Assembly (NCBI RefSeq): GCF_022807995.1
Contig: NZ_CP094351.1
Location: 5,748,209-5,812,208 of the forward strand
Origin: Pseudomonas orientalis
GTDB taxonomy: Bacteria > Pseudomonadota > Gammaproteobacteria > Pseudomonadales > Pseudomonadaceae
Length of the DNA: 64,000 nucleotides
Reading direction: 5' to 3'
Below, piece by piece: positions 41,999-51,634 of this stretch. Below the pieces are notes generated by a model. The model was not told the origin of the DNA and searched no databases. It worked only from the letters and a program-made list of their open reading frames with translations. The stretch's first letter is position 1, and every line of letters starts with the position of its first letter. Position numbers and translations under genes: made by a program.

Positions 41999-43366
41999 TC
42001 AGGTCTTTTTGATTTTGAGCGGGCGTTTCCAGCCGTCGATGTTGCGCTGGCGCGCACGGGCTACGGCCAGTTGCGACTTATCCACATCCTGGTTGATGGT
42101 TGAGCCCGCTGCGGTATTGGAACCATCACCGATGGTCACAGGAGCAACCAGCGAGTTGTTGGAGCCGATGAATACGTCTTCACCAATCGTCGTCTGGTAT
42201 TTGTTGGCGCCGTCGTAGTTGCAGGTAATTGCACCGGCGCCAATGTTGCTGCGAGCACCGATCACCGCATCACCGAGGTAAGCCAGGTGGCCGGCCTTCG
42301 CCTCGTCGCCCATTTTCGCGTTTTTCAGCTCGACGAAATTGCCGACGTGCGCCCGGGCGCCCATCACCGTTCCCGGACGCAACCGCGCAAACGGCCCGGC
42401 ATCGCTGCCCTCGCCCATCACCGCACCGTCGATATGGCTGTTGGCCTTGACCACTACGCCTTTGCGCAAGGTGCTGTCCTTGATCACGCAGTTCGGACCA
42501 ATCACCACGTCGTCTTCAATGATCACGCGACCTTCCAGGATCACGTTGATATCGATCAGCACGTCACGGCCCACCGTCACTTCACCCCGCACGTCGAAAC
42601 GCGCCGGATCACGCAGGGTAACGCCCTGGGCCATCAGGCGGCGGCCTTCGCGCAGTTGGTAGTGGCGCTCAAGCTCTGCCAGCTGCTTGCGGTCGTTGGC
42701 GCCCTGCACTTCCATCGGGTCGTGGGGCTGCTCAGTGGCGACCGCCAGGCCATCACTGACCGCCATCTCGATGACATCAGTGAGGTAGTACTCGCCTTGG
42801 GCGTTGTTGTTGGACAGGCGGCTCATCCAGTCGCCCAGCTTGTCGGCCGGCACGGCGAGAATGCCGGTATTGCCTTCGGTAATGGCACGCTGGGCTTCGC
42901 TGGCGTCCTTGTGTTCGACGATCGCGGCGACCTTACCGTCGACGTTGCGCACGATGCGTCCGTAGCCGGTGGGGTCGTCCAGCTCAACGGTGAGCAGGCC
43001 CATCTGGCCTGGCACCACATGCTTGAGCAGGCGCTGCAGGGTTTCCACTTCGATCAGCGGCACGTCACCGTACAGAATCAGCACGGTATCAGCGGTAATA
43101 AACGGCACCGCCTGCGCAGTGGCGTGGCCGGTGCCCAGTTGCTTGTCCTGCAATACGAAATTCAGGTCGTCTGCAGCCAGACGTTCACGTACCACGTCGG
43201 CACCGTGCCCGATGACGACGTGAATGCGTTGCGGGTCCAACTGCCGGGCGCTGTGGATAACATGACCTAGCATGGAATTGCCGGCGACCGGGTGCAGCAC
43301 CTTGGGCAGGGCTGAACGCATGCGGGTGCCCTGTCCTGCGGCGAGAATTACGATTTCAAGAGACAT
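41999..43366 (-). CDS. glmU: Bifunctional GlmU (uridylyl/acetyltransferase)
   Basis: 455 residues. Makes UDP-GlcNAc in two steps: acetylation of glucosamine-1-phosphate and uridylyl transfer. The N-terminal nucleotidyltransferase has LAAGQGTRMRSALPKVLHPVAG and LYGDVPLI. The C-terminal left-handed beta-helix (from about 250) carries the acetyltransferase site (HLAYLGDAVIGARSNIGAG, NYDG). It is the last gene after atpC on the strand but separated from it by a terminator. Confidence 0.97.
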   Translation of the reverse strand: MSLEIVILAAGQGTRMRSALPKVLHPVAGNSMLGHVIHSARQLDPQRIHVVIGHGADVVRERLAADDLNFVLQDKQLGTGHATAQAVPFITADTVLILYGDVPLIEVETLQRLLKHVVPGQMGLLTVELDDPTGYGRIVRNVDGKVAAIVEHKDASEAQRAITEGNTGILAVPADKLGDWMSRLSNNNAQGEYYLTDVIEMAVSDGLAVATEQPHDPMEVQGANDRKQLAELERHYQLREGRRLMAQGVTLRDPARFDVRGEVTVGRDVLIDINVILEGRVIIEDDVVIGPNCVIKDSTLRKGVVVKANSHIDGAVMGEGSDAGPFARLRPGTVMGARAHVGNFVELKNAKMGDEAKAGHLAYLGDAVIGARSNIGAGAITCNYDGANKYQTTIGEDVFIGSNNSLVAPVTIGDGSNTAAGSTINQDVDKSQLAVARARQRNIDGWKRPLKIKKT

Positions 43367-43426
43367 GAATGGCTACCAATCCTGGGCGGTCCGGCTTCAG
43401 ACCAAAGAAGTATTTTGCAATAAAAG

Positions 43427-43455
43427 AAAAAGGGTAGCCGAGGCTACCCTTTTTA
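43427..43455. terminator. Terminator of the atp operon
   Basis: AAAAAGGGTAGCC-GA-GGCTACCCTTTTT forms a near-perfect hairpin with A and T runs on both sides. It lies 35 bases beyond the atpC stop. Confidence 0.92.
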
Positions 43456-43489
43456 ATCAATCACGCGTGAAGCGTAACGGCCAGGCCGC

Positions 43490-43906
43490 TTACTTCTTGC
43501 GGATCTGCTGGAGCGTGCGCAGCTGGGCTGCGGCTTCGGCCAGACGGACTGCAGCAGCGCTGTAGTCGAAGTCTGCACCTTTTTCGTTCAGCGCCTTCTC
43601 GGCAGCCTTGACGGCTTCCTGAGCGGAGGCTTCATCCAGGTCGCCAGCACGTTGCACGGTGTCGGCAAGTACCTTGACCATGTTCGGCTGAACCTCGAGG
43701 AAACCACCGGAGATGTAAAACACCTCACGTTCCCCGCCTTGCTTGGTCAGTGTGATCGGACCTGGCTTCAAGCTGGTAATCAGCGGAGCGTGACCCATGG
43801 CGATACCAAGATCACCCAGATCACCGTGCGCTGTTACAAACTCGACCAGACCGGAGAAGATTTCCCCTTCCGCGCTGACGATATCGCAATGGACTGTCAT
43901 AGCCAT
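43490..43906 (-). CDS. atpC: ATP synthase subunit epsilon
   Basis: 138 residues. Central-stalk subunit of F1 that also inhibits hydrolysis. The N-terminal beta-sandwich (VHCDIVSAEGEIFSG, GHAPLITSLKPG, FYISGGFLEVQPN) and C-terminal helical hairpin (EASAQEAVKAAEKAL, AQLRTLQQIRKK) are complete. Last gene of the atp operon. Confidence 0.96.
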   Translation of the reverse strand: MAMTVHCDIVSAEGEIFSGLVEFVTAHGDLGDLGIAMGHAPLITSLKPGPITLTKQGGEREVFYISGGFLEVQPNMVKVLADTVQRAGDLDEASAQEAVKAAEKALNEKGADFDYSAAAVRLAEAAAQLRTLQQIRKK

Positions 43907-43950
43907 CTGATTGCCTCAACCTGATGAGCGCCCGTTTCCGGGCGCCAGGA

Positions 43951-45327
43951 TTACAGTTTCTTGGCTTTCTCGATCGCTTCTTCGATGCCGCCGACCATGT
44001 AGAACGCTTGTTCTGGCAGGTGGTCGTAGTCACCGTTGAGGATGCCTTTGAAGCCAGCAATGGTGTCTTTCAGGGAAACGTATTTACCCGAGGCACCGGT
44101 GAAGACTTCAGCCACGAAGAACGGCTGCGACAAGAAACGCTGGATCTTACGAGCACGGTTTACCAACTGCTTGTCGGCTTCCGACAGCTCGTCCATACCC
44201 AGGATCGCAATGATGTCCTTCAGTTCTTTGTAACGCTGCAGCACGTACTGAACGCCGCGAGCGGTGTCGTAGTGCTCCTGGCCGATCACGTTCGGGTCCA
44301 GCTGGCGCGACGTCGAGTCGAGTGGATCGACCGCCGGGTAGATACCCAGGGAAGCGATGTCACGGGACAGAACGACGGTGGCGTCCAAGTGGGCGAAGGT
44401 GGTGGCTGGCGACGGGTCGGTCAAGTCATCCGCAGGTACGTATACCGCTTGGATCGAGGTGATCGAACCTTCCTTGGTGGAAGTGATACGTTCCTGCAGA
44501 ACGCCCATCTCTTCAGCCAGGGTCGGCTGGTAACCCACTGCCGAAGGCATACGGCCCAGCAGTGCGGATACTTCAGTACCGGCCAGGGTGTAACGGTAGA
44601 TGTTGTCGACGAACAGCAGAACGTCGTTACCTTCGTCACGGAACTTCTCGGCCATGGTCAGGCCAGTCAGAGCTACGCGCAGACGGTTTCCCGGCGGCTC
44701 GTTCATCTGACCGTAAACCAGTGCCACTTTGTCCAGAACGTTGGAGTCCTTCATCTCGTGGTAGAAGTCGTTACCCTCACGGGTACGCTCACCCACACCG
44801 GCGAACACGGAATAACCGCTGTGCTCGATGGCGATGTTACGGATCAGTTCCATCATGTTTACGGTCTTGCCTACACCGGCACCACCGAACAGACCGACTT
44901 TACCGCCCTTGGCGAACGGGCAAACCAGGTCGATAACCTTGATGCCGGTTTCCAGCAGGTCGTTGCCGCCCGCTTGTTCTGCGAACGAAGGTGCTGCGCG
45001 GTGAATGCCCCAGCGCTCTTCGGTATCGATCGGGCCAGCTTCGTCGATCGGGTTGCCCAGTACGTCCATGATCCGGCCCAGGGTCGCTTTACCGACCGGT
45101 ACGGAGATGGCTGCGCCAGAGTCGATAACGTCCAGACCGCGCTTCAAGCCTTCGGTGGAACCCATCGCAATGGTACGAACTACGCCGTCGCCCAGCTGTT
45201 GCTGAACTTCCAGGGTAGTGTCCGCGCCTTGTACTTTCAGCGCGTTGTAGATGCTCGGTACGCTGTCGCGTGGAAATTCCACGTCGATAACGGCGCCGAT
45301 GATTTGAACGATACGTCCGCTACTCAT
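43951..45327 (-). CDS. atpD: ATP synthase subunit beta
   Basis: 458 residues. Catalytic F1 subunit. Walker A GGAGVGKTV, the catalytic Glu in GVGERTREGND, Walker B VLLFVDNIYRYT and the DELSEAD (DELSEED-type) loop near 380 are all present. It lies 27 bases after atpG. Confidence 0.98.
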   Translation of the reverse strand: MSSGRIVQIIGAVIDVEFPRDSVPSIYNALKVQGADTTLEVQQQLGDGVVRTIAMGSTEGLKRGLDVIDSGAAISVPVGKATLGRIMDVLGNPIDEAGPIDTEERWGIHRAAPSFAEQAGGNDLLETGIKVIDLVCPFAKGGKVGLFGGAGVGKTVNMMELIRNIAIEHSGYSVFAGVGERTREGNDFYHEMKDSNVLDKVALVYGQMNEPPGNRLRVALTGLTMAEKFRDEGNDVLLFVDNIYRYTLAGTEVSALLGRMPSAVGYQPTLAEEMGVLQERITSTKEGSITSIQAVYVPADDLTDPSPATTFAHLDATVVLSRDIASLGIYPAVDPLDSTSRQLDPNVIGQEHYDTARGVQYVLQRYKELKDIIAILGMDELSEADKQLVNRARKIQRFLSQPFFVAEVFTGASGKYVSLKDTIAGFKGILNGDYDHLPEQAFYMVGGIEEAIEKAKKL

Positions 45328-45354
45328 AGCTGGATCCTCTGAATATTTGAACCG

Positions 45355-46215
45355 TTAAACCGCGGCAGCGCCGCCGACGATTTCCGAGATCTCTTGGGTG
45401 ATCGCAGCCTGACGCGCCTTGTTGTAGATCAGCTGCAAATCGCTGATCAGATCACCGGCGTTATCGGTAGCGTTTTTCATCGCGATCATCCGCGCCGCTT
45501 GTTCAGCTGCGTTGTTCTCGACCACCGCCTGGTACACCTGCGACTCCACGTAGCGCACCATCAAGCCGTCAAGCAGCTCTTTGGCGTCTGGTTCGTAGAG
45601 GTAGTCCCAGTGGTGCTTGAGTTCCTGATCCGGGGTCGCCACCAATGGAATCAATTGCTCCACGGTCGGCTGCTGGGTCATGGTGTTGATGAACTTGTTG
45701 GATACCACGGACAGGCGGTCAATCCGGCCTTCCAGGTACGCATCCAGCATCACCTTCACACTGCCGATCAAGTCATTGATCGACGGCTCTTCACCCAGGT
45801 GGCTGATAGCTGCTACGACGTTACCGCCGAAGTTGCGGAAAAAGGCCGCACCCTTGCTACCCACCACACACAGATCGATCTCGACGCCGTTTTCGCGGTT
45901 TACCGCCATGTCCTTGACCAGGGCCTTGAACAGGTTGGTATTCAGGCCACCGCACAAACCACGGTCACTGCTCACTACCACATAACCCACACGCTTGACG
46001 GCGCGCTCGATCATGAACGGGTGGCGGTATTCCGGGTTGGCGTTGGCCAGATGCCCAATTACCTGGCGGATACGCTCCGCATAAGGACGGCTAGCAGCCA
46101 TGCGCATTTGTGCCTTGCGCATTTTGCTGACCGCCACTTTTTCCATGGCGCTGGTAATCTTTTGCGTGCTTTTGATGCTCGCAATCTTACTGCGAATCTC
46201 TTTTGCGCCTGCCAT
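45355..46215 (-). CDS. atpG: ATP synthase subunit gamma
   Basis: 286 residues. Rotating shaft of F1. The N-terminal helix (KEIRSKIASIKSTQKITSAMEKVA) and C-terminal helix (NKARQAAITQEISEIVGGAAA) form the coiled coil, with the Rossmann-like middle starting SSDRGLCGGLN. Confidence 0.97.
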   Translation of the reverse strand: MAGAKEIRSKIASIKSTQKITSAMEKVAVSKMRKAQMRMAASRPYAERIRQVIGHLANANPEYRHPFMIERAVKRVGYVVVSSDRGLCGGLNTNLFKALVKDMAVNRENGVEIDLCVVGSKGAAFFRNFGGNVVAAISHLGEEPSINDLIGSVKVMLDAYLEGRIDRLSVVSNKFINTMTQQPTVEQLIPLVATPDQELKHHWDYLYEPDAKELLDGLMVRYVESQVYQAVVENNAAEQAARMIAMKNATDNAGDLISDLQLIYNKARQAAITQEISEIVGGAAAV

Positions 46216-46265
46216 GTAACACCTATCAGGTTAGCAAGCGGGAGCCTTGCGGCTCCCGCTGCGGC

Positions 46266-47810
46266 TTACCAGGTTTGGGTGGCCTTGAACTTCTCGATAC
46301 CGGCTTTCATGCCAGCGTCGATATCGTCATTGAAGTCACCCTTCACGTTGATCTTCGCCATCAATTCGGCGTGATCGCGGTTGAAGTAAGCAATCAGCGC
46401 TTGTTCAAAGCTGCCGACCTTGGCGATTTCAACGTCGGTCAGGAACCCACGCTCAGCGGCATACAGCGACAACGCCATGTCAGCGATCGACATCGGGGCG
46501 TATTGCTTCTGCTTCATCAGCTCGGTAACGCGCTGACCATGCTCAAGTTGCTTGCGGGTCGCTTCGTCCAGGTCAGATGCGAACTGGGCGAATGCCGCCA
46601 GTTCACGGTACTGAGCCAGAGCGGTACGGATACCACCGGAGAGCTTCTTGATGATCTTGGTCTGAGCGGCACCACCCACACGGGATACCGAAACACCGGC
46701 GTTCACAGCAGGACGGATCCCGGAGTTGAACATGGCCGATTCCAGGAAGATCTGACCGTCGGTGATGGAAATCACGTTGGTCGGAACGAACGCGGAAACG
46801 TCGCCAGCCTGGGTTTCGATGATCGGCAGTGCGGTCAGGGAACCGGTTTTGCCGGTCACTGCGCCATTGGTGAACTTCTCTACGTATTCTTCCGAAACGC
46901 GGGATGCGCGCTCCAGCAGACGGGAGTGGAGATAGAACACGTCGCCTGGGTAGGCTTCACGGCCTGGTGGACGGCGCAGCAGCAGGGAAATCTGGCGGTA
47001 AGCCACTGCTTGCTTGGACAGATCGTCATAAACGATCAGCGCGTCTTCACCGCGGTCGCGGAAGAATTCACCCATGGTGCAACCGGAGTACGGTGCCAGG
47101 AATTGCAGCGCAGGAGATTCCGAAGCACTGGCAGCCACGATGATCGTGTTGGCCAGGGCGCCGTTTTCTTCCAGCTTGCGAACCACGTTGGCGATGGTCG
47201 ATTGCTTCTGACCAATGGCTACGTAGACGCAGAAAATGCCGCTGTTCTTCTGGTTGATGATCGCGTCGATGGCCAGAGCGGTTTTACCGATCTGACGGTC
47301 ACCGATGATCAGCTCACGCTGGCCACGGCCGACTGGGATCATGGCATCGACAGCCTTGTAGCCAGTCTGTACAGGCTGGTCTACCGACTTACGCCAGATC
47401 ACGCCTGGAGCAACTTTCTCGACCGCGTCGGTCTCGGTGTTGCCCAGTGGACCTTTACCGTCAACAGGGTTACCCAGTGCGTCGACTACGCGACCCAGCA
47501 GTTCCTTACCAACCGGAACCTCCAGGATGCGGCCGGTGCACTTGGCGCTCATGCCTTCGGCCAGACTGGTGTATGCGCCCAATACAACGGCACCTACGGA
47601 GTCTTGCTCCAGGTTGAGGGCCATACCGTAGACGCCGCCCGGAAACTCGATCATCTCGCCGTACATGACGTCGGCCAGACCGTGAATCCGCACGATGCCG
47701 TCAGATACGCTGACGACAGTGCCTTCGTTACGGGCTTGGGAGGTCACATCGAGCTTGTCGATGCGGCCCTTGATAATTTCACTTATTTCGGAAGGATTGA
47801 GTTGCTGCAT
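46266..47810 (-). CDS. atpA: ATP synthase subunit alpha
   Basis: 514 residues. Non-catalytic nucleotide-binding F1 subunit. Walker A GDRQIGKTA, Walker B ALIVYDDLSKQ, the arginine finger in SVSRVGGAAQ, and the N-terminal LNPSEISEIIK for delta contact. It lies 21 bases after atpH. Confidence 0.98.
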   Translation of the reverse strand: MQQLNPSEISEIIKGRIDKLDVTSQARNEGTVVSVSDGIVRIHGLADVMYGEMIEFPGGVYGMALNLEQDSVGAVVLGAYTSLAEGMSAKCTGRILEVPVGKELLGRVVDALGNPVDGKGPLGNTETDAVEKVAPGVIWRKSVDQPVQTGYKAVDAMIPVGRGQRELIIGDRQIGKTALAIDAIINQKNSGIFCVYVAIGQKQSTIANVVRKLEENGALANTIIVAASASESPALQFLAPYSGCTMGEFFRDRGEDALIVYDDLSKQAVAYRQISLLLRRPPGREAYPGDVFYLHSRLLERASRVSEEYVEKFTNGAVTGKTGSLTALPIIETQAGDVSAFVPTNVISITDGQIFLESAMFNSGIRPAVNAGVSVSRVGGAAQTKIIKKLSGGIRTALAQYRELAAFAQFASDLDEATRKQLEHGQRVTELMKQKQYAPMSIADMALSLYAAERGFLTDVEIAKVGSFEQALIAYFNRDHAELMAKINVKGDFNDDIDAGMKAGIEKFKATQTW

Positions 47811-47831
47811 TGCTCTGCTGCCCCTTCAAAC

Positions 47832-48368
47832 TCAAGATTTCAATGCTTCGGCAAGTTTCGCGATTTTTCCGCGAATCGAGCCATCGATAACCAGGTCGCC
47901 GGCACGGATAACGACACCACCAATCAGGGATGCGTCCTCCGAAGCTTGCAGGCGCACTTCCCGATTGAGTCGTGCACTGAGAACCTTGGCGAGTTTGTCT
48001 TGCTGTTCTTGGTTCAATGCAAAAGCACTGGTGACTTCAACGTCTACCGATTTCTCTGCTTCGGCCTTGTACAGGTCGAACAGAGCGGCAATCTCCGGCA
48101 ACAGCGGGAGACGGTCGTTTTCGGCAATGACGTGAATGAAGTTCTGCACTTTCACATCAAACTTGTCGCCGCACACTTCAATAAAAGTGGCGGCCTTGTC
48201 TGCGCTCGTCAGGCGCGGGGCCTTGAGCACGCGCTGCATGGTGTCGTCTTGCGACACTGCTGCAGCCAGGCCGAGCATGGCTGACCAAGAGGCCAGCTGC
48301 TGGTGGGCCTGGGCGTGCTCGAAGGCTGCCTTAGCGTAAGGTCGGGCCAACGTGGTCAGTTCTGCCAT
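47832..48368 (-). CDS. atpH: ATP synthase subunit delta
   Basis: 178 residues. Peripheral-stalk subunit linking alpha to the b dimer. ARPYAKAAFEHAQ at the N-terminus and SLIGGVVIRAGDLVIDGSIRGKI at the C-terminus are the OSCP/delta signatures. Confidence 0.96.
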   Translation of the reverse strand: MAELTTLARPYAKAAFEHAQAHQQLASWSAMLGLAAAVSQDDTMQRVLKAPRLTSADKAATFIEVCGDKFDVKVQNFIHVIAENDRLPLLPEIAALFDLYKAEAEKSVDVEVTSAFALNQEQQDKLAKVLSARLNREVRLQASEDASLIGGVVIRAGDLVIDGSIRGKIAKLAEALKS

Positions 48369-48380
48369 GATCGCCCTCGC

Positions 48381-48851
48381 TTAAATTTCAGCAGCCAGTT
48401 TGTTAACCAGCTCCGCGTGCGCGTTTTGATCGATTGTGGCACCGAGGATCTTTTCAGCACCGCCGACCGCCAGAGCACCCAGTTGGGCACGCAGCGCGTC
48501 TTTGACGCCGTTCAGTTCCTGTTCGATCTCGGCATGAGCCGAAGCCTTCACACGGTCAGCTTCGACGCGGGCTTTTTCAACAGCCTCTTCGACGATCTGG
48601 TTACCGCGCTTCTTGGCTTGCTCAATGATCTCGGCTGCCTGTGCTTTAGCTTCGCGCAGTTGCTGACCCACTTTCTCGTGGGCCAACTCCAGGTCGCGAG
48701 CTGCACGGCTGGCAGCGTCCAAACCATCCGCGATCTTCTTCTGACGTTCGTGCAAAGCCGCGATGACCGGAGGCCACACGAACTTCATGCAAAACACTAC
48801 AAAAATGAAGAACGCAACGGATTGGCCAATCAGGGTTGCATTAATGTTCAC
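48381..48851 (-). CDS. atpF: ATP synthase subunit b
   Basis: 156 residues. One N-terminal membrane helix (INATLIGQSVAFFIFVVFCMKFVWPPV), then a long Ala/Glu/Lys-rich helix that dimerises as the peripheral stalk. Confidence 0.96.
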   Translation of the reverse strand: MNINATLIGQSVAFFIFVVFCMKFVWPPVIAALHERQKKIADGLDAASRAARDLELAHEKVGQQLREAKAQAAEIIEQAKKRGNQIVEEAVEKARVEADRVKASAHAEIEQELNGVKDALRAQLGALAVGGAEKILGATIDQNAHAELVNKLAAEI

Positions 48852-48907
48852 GCCAACACCTCGCTCATTCGTTGTCCATCACCCCAATCACTCGAAAAGT
48901 CGAGTGA

Positions 48908-49165
48908 TCAGCCAGCGAGTTGACCAACGAAGGGGTTCGCGAAGGTGAAGAACAGTGCGATACCAACGCCGATCATGGTCACGGCGTCGAGCAGGCCGGC
49001 AACGATGAACATTTTAACTTGCAGCATTGGGACCATTTCCGGCTGACGCGCTGCGCCTTCCAGGAATTTGCCGCCCAGCAGGCCGAAACCAATGGCAGTA
49101 CCCAGGGCGCCCAGGCCGATCAACAGTGCAACAGCGATAGCGGTTAGACCAACTACAGTTTCCAT
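48908..49165 (-). CDS. atpE: ATP synthase subunit c
   Basis: 85 residues, two-helix hairpin of the proton ring. Glycine-rich helix 1 ([21 protein letters not shown]), polar loop ARQPE, and the proton-binding Asp60 in [10 protein letters not shown]. Asp rather than Glu and no Na+ ligand pattern point to H+ coupling. Confidence 0.97.
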
Positions 49166-49298
49166 CTTTCCTCCCGACTTTTACGTCGTATGGTTTAGGT
49201 TTTTTAGATTTTAAAGCGGTAAAACAAATCGTTTCATAGCCCTGTTGGGCCACCTTCCCGTTTGACCGGGAAGGACATCAGACTAGTCGAGACTGGTC

Positions 49299-50168
49299 TT
49301 AATGGTTCTCTTCGTGCGCCATCGACAGATAGACGATGGTCAGCATCATGAAGATGAAGGCCTGCAGGGTGATGATCAGGATGTGGAACACAGCCCACGC
49401 CCACTGCAGAACGATGCCCAGGCCGCTGAGCCAGAGCAGACCGCTGCCGAACATCACAGCGATCAGAATGAACACCAGCTCGCCGGCATACATGTTGCCG
49501 AACAGCCGCAAGGCCAGGGAAATCGGCTTGGCAACCAGGGTCACGAATTCCAGCAGGAAGTTCACCGGGATCAGCAGGGCTTGAACGAAGATGTTCTTGC
49601 TGCCGAACGGGTGCAAGGTGAGCTCGCCGATGAAACCGCCGATGCCCTTGACCTTGATGCTGTAGAAAATGATCAACGCGAACACGGACAGGGCCATGCC
49701 CAGGGTAGCGTTCGGGTCAGTGGTCGATACGGCACGGAACGGGATGTGCGCATCGCCGGAAATCAGGATGGCCAGCTGAGGAATCCAGTCAACCGGGATC
49801 AGGTCGACGGCGTTCATCAGGAACACCCAGACGAAGATGGTCAGTGCCAGCGGTGCAATTACCGGGCTACGGCCATGGAAGCTGTCTTTCACGCTGCCAT
49901 CGACGAATTCGACCAATACTTCAACGAAGTTCTGCAAAGCACCTGGCTGACCGGAAGTCGCCTTTTTTGCCGCCATGCGGAAAATCAGGACGAAGATCAG
50001 ACCCAATGCGACCGACCATCCCAGAGTATCCAGGTGGAAGGCCCAGAAACCCATTTCCTTGGCTTCTGCTGCGGTGTGGGCAAAGCCCCAGCCGCCGTTG
50101 GGAAGCTGACCGAAAGTCAGGTTCTGCAAGTGGTGCTGGATATAGCCCGAAGCGGTTGTTTCTGCCAT
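49299..50168 (-). CDS. atpB: ATP synthase subunit a
   Basis: 289 residues, about six membrane helices forming the proton half-channels. The essential Arg lies in VAKPISLALRLFGNMYAGEL, and the C-terminal helix is LIITLQAFIFMMLTIVYLSMA. The N-terminal sequence ASGYIQHHLQNLTFGQ is the gamma-proteobacterial type. Confidence 0.97.
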   Translation of the reverse strand: MAETTASGYIQHHLQNLTFGQLPNGGWGFAHTAAEAKEMGFWAFHLDTLGWSVALGLIFVLIFRMAAKKATSGQPGALQNFVEVLVEFVDGSVKDSFHGRSPVIAPLALTIFVWVFLMNAVDLIPVDWIPQLAILISGDAHIPFRAVSTTDPNATLGMALSVFALIIFYSIKVKGIGGFIGELTLHPFGSKNIFVQALLIPVNFLLEFVTLVAKPISLALRLFGNMYAGELVFILIAVMFGSGLLWLSGLGIVLQWAWAVFHILIITLQAFIFMMLTIVYLSMAHEENH

Positions 50169-50184
50169 GGTTGCCTCAAACGCC

Positions 50185-50592
50185 CTAAGGTTTCGAAAGT
50201 CTTGTTTTCATTAGCAGGGGAGCGAACCAGCTGACCAATTGGGTCAACACGAAGACGCCGAATACAGCCAGCGGCGCCAATGGCTTCACACCTGCAAAGG
50301 TCAGTGCGAACAGCACTGCCGTCAAAATCAGTTTCCCCGCCTCGCCGGCATAAAAGGACCGGACGATAGCCTGGGCTGCTCGGGCGCCGGAAAACCGAAA
50401 GGCCCTGTGAGCAAAATACATATTGGGCAGCAAGGCTATCAGGCCTCCGCAGAGTCCTGAATATCCGGCTACGACCCCATGCCAGTACCAAAGCGCCAAT
50501 GCGGCGATCAGCAAAACGACAAGTTGCGCCAATAAAACCGGAAAAACAGCCAAGCGATGGAACGGCAACGTGTTTGGCGTGCGGGTTTCCAT
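50185..50592 (-). CDS. atpI: ATP synthase protein I
   Basis: 135 residues, four membrane helices. It helps assemble the c ring and is not part of the final complex. ATG 50592 has GAGGAG eleven to thirteen bases upstream; the GTG at 50595 is an alternative. First gene of atpIBEFHAGDC; its promoter should lie in the 160-base gap before parB's end. Confidence 0.92.
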   Translation of the reverse strand: METRTPNTLPFHRLAVFPVLLAQLVVLLIAALALWYWHGVVAGYSGLCGGLIALLPNMYFAHRAFRFSGARAAQAIVRSFYAGEAGKLILTAVLFALTFAGVKPLAPLAVFGVFVLTQLVSWFAPLLMKTRLSKP

Positions 50593-50752
50593 CACTCTTG
50601 CTCCTCAATGGTCGGCTGCCGGAAATCAATAACTTGGCATACTTTGTGCCGACAAAATGCGCGCAGAGTATAGGGGCGGTTCAGCCCCTATTCAACTGCC
50701 GGGTAGTGATTTCCGATCACGCGCTACATGAGCAAATGTTTCTGCGAATGTT

Positions 50753-51625
50753 TCAACGGATGTGGGCAAGGACGCCTTGAAGCTCATCGAGGGAGTTATA
50801 TCCGATGACCAATTGCCCTTTGCCTTTCTTGCCGTGGCGAATTTGCACCGCAGAGCCTAGGCGCTCGGCCAGGCGCTGCTCAAGGCGTGCGATATCCGGA
50901 TCAGCCTTGACGGTTTCGACCGGCGCAGGTTTGCCACTTAACCATTGGCGAACCAGGGCTTCGGTCTGACGAACGGTAAGCCCGCGTGCGACAACGTGTC
51001 GCGCCCCTTCAACCTGTTGATTTTCCGGCAAACCGAGCAAGGCACGGGCGTGACCCATTTCCAAGTCGCCGTGGGACAACATGGTCTTGATGACTTCCGG
51101 CAACGCGATCAGGCGCAACAAGTTGGACACGGTCACGCGAGACTTGCCCACTGCCTCGGCCACTTGCTGCTGGGTCAGCTGAAATTCCTGCTGCAAGCGT
51201 TGCAACGCGATCGCTTCCTCGATCGGGTTAAGGTCTTCACGCTGGATGTTTTCGATCAGCGCCATGGCGATGGCAGTTTCATCCGGTACGTCGCGCACCA
51301 TCGCCGGGATGGTTTCCTTGCCCGCCTGCTGACTGGCGCGCCAGCGGCGTTCGCCGGCGATGATTTCAAAGCGGCCACCGCCAATCGGGCGCACCACGAT
51401 CGGCTGCATCACGCCCTGGGCCTTGATCGAGTTGGCCAGCTCTTCCAGTGCCTGTGGGTCCATGTCCCGGCGCGGCTGGTATTTGCCGCGCTGGACCAGG
51501 TCCAGCGGCAAGTGCTGCAGCTCACGCTCGTCGGCCTGCACCGCTTGTTCTTCCAGCGAAGTGACGGTCGGACCACTCAGAAGTGCATCCAGTCCACGTC
51601 CGAGACCTCTTTTTTTGACGGCCAT
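50753..51625 (-). CDS. parB: Chromosome partitioning protein ParB
   Basis: 290 residues. CTP-dependent clamp that loads at parS and organises the origin for segregation. KKRGLGRGLDALL is the N-terminal ParA-activating tail. LVQRGKYQPRRDMD and IIAGERRWRASQQAG (CTP site, GERR) form the ParB N domain, LTQQQVAEAVGKSRVTVSNLLRL the DNA-binding helix-turn-helix, and the C-terminal dimer domain ends LDELQGVLAHIR. It lies nine bases after parA. Confidence 0.97.
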   Translation of the reverse strand: MAVKKRGLGRGLDALLSGPTVTSLEEQAVQADERELQHLPLDLVQRGKYQPRRDMDPQALEELANSIKAQGVMQPIVVRPIGGGRFEIIAGERRWRASQQAGKETIPAMVRDVPDETAIAMALIENIQREDLNPIEEAIALQRLQQEFQLTQQQVAEAVGKSRVTVSNLLRLIALPEVIKTMLSHGDLEMGHARALLGLPENQQVEGARHVVARGLTVRQTEALVRQWLSGKPAPVETVKADPDIARLEQRLAERLGSAVQIRHGKKGKGQLVIGYNSLDELQGVLAHIR

Positions 51626-51634
51626 GGGGATTCC

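Noticed and set aside
45268..45288. CGTGGAAATTCCACG as a parS variant in atpD
   Set aside because: The half-sites are in the opposite order to parS (GTGGAA-TTCCAC), so ParB would not recognise it.
46203..48284. 693-codon plus-strand frame opposite atpA/atpH
   Set aside because: Antisense shadow spanning two well-defined genes and their gap.
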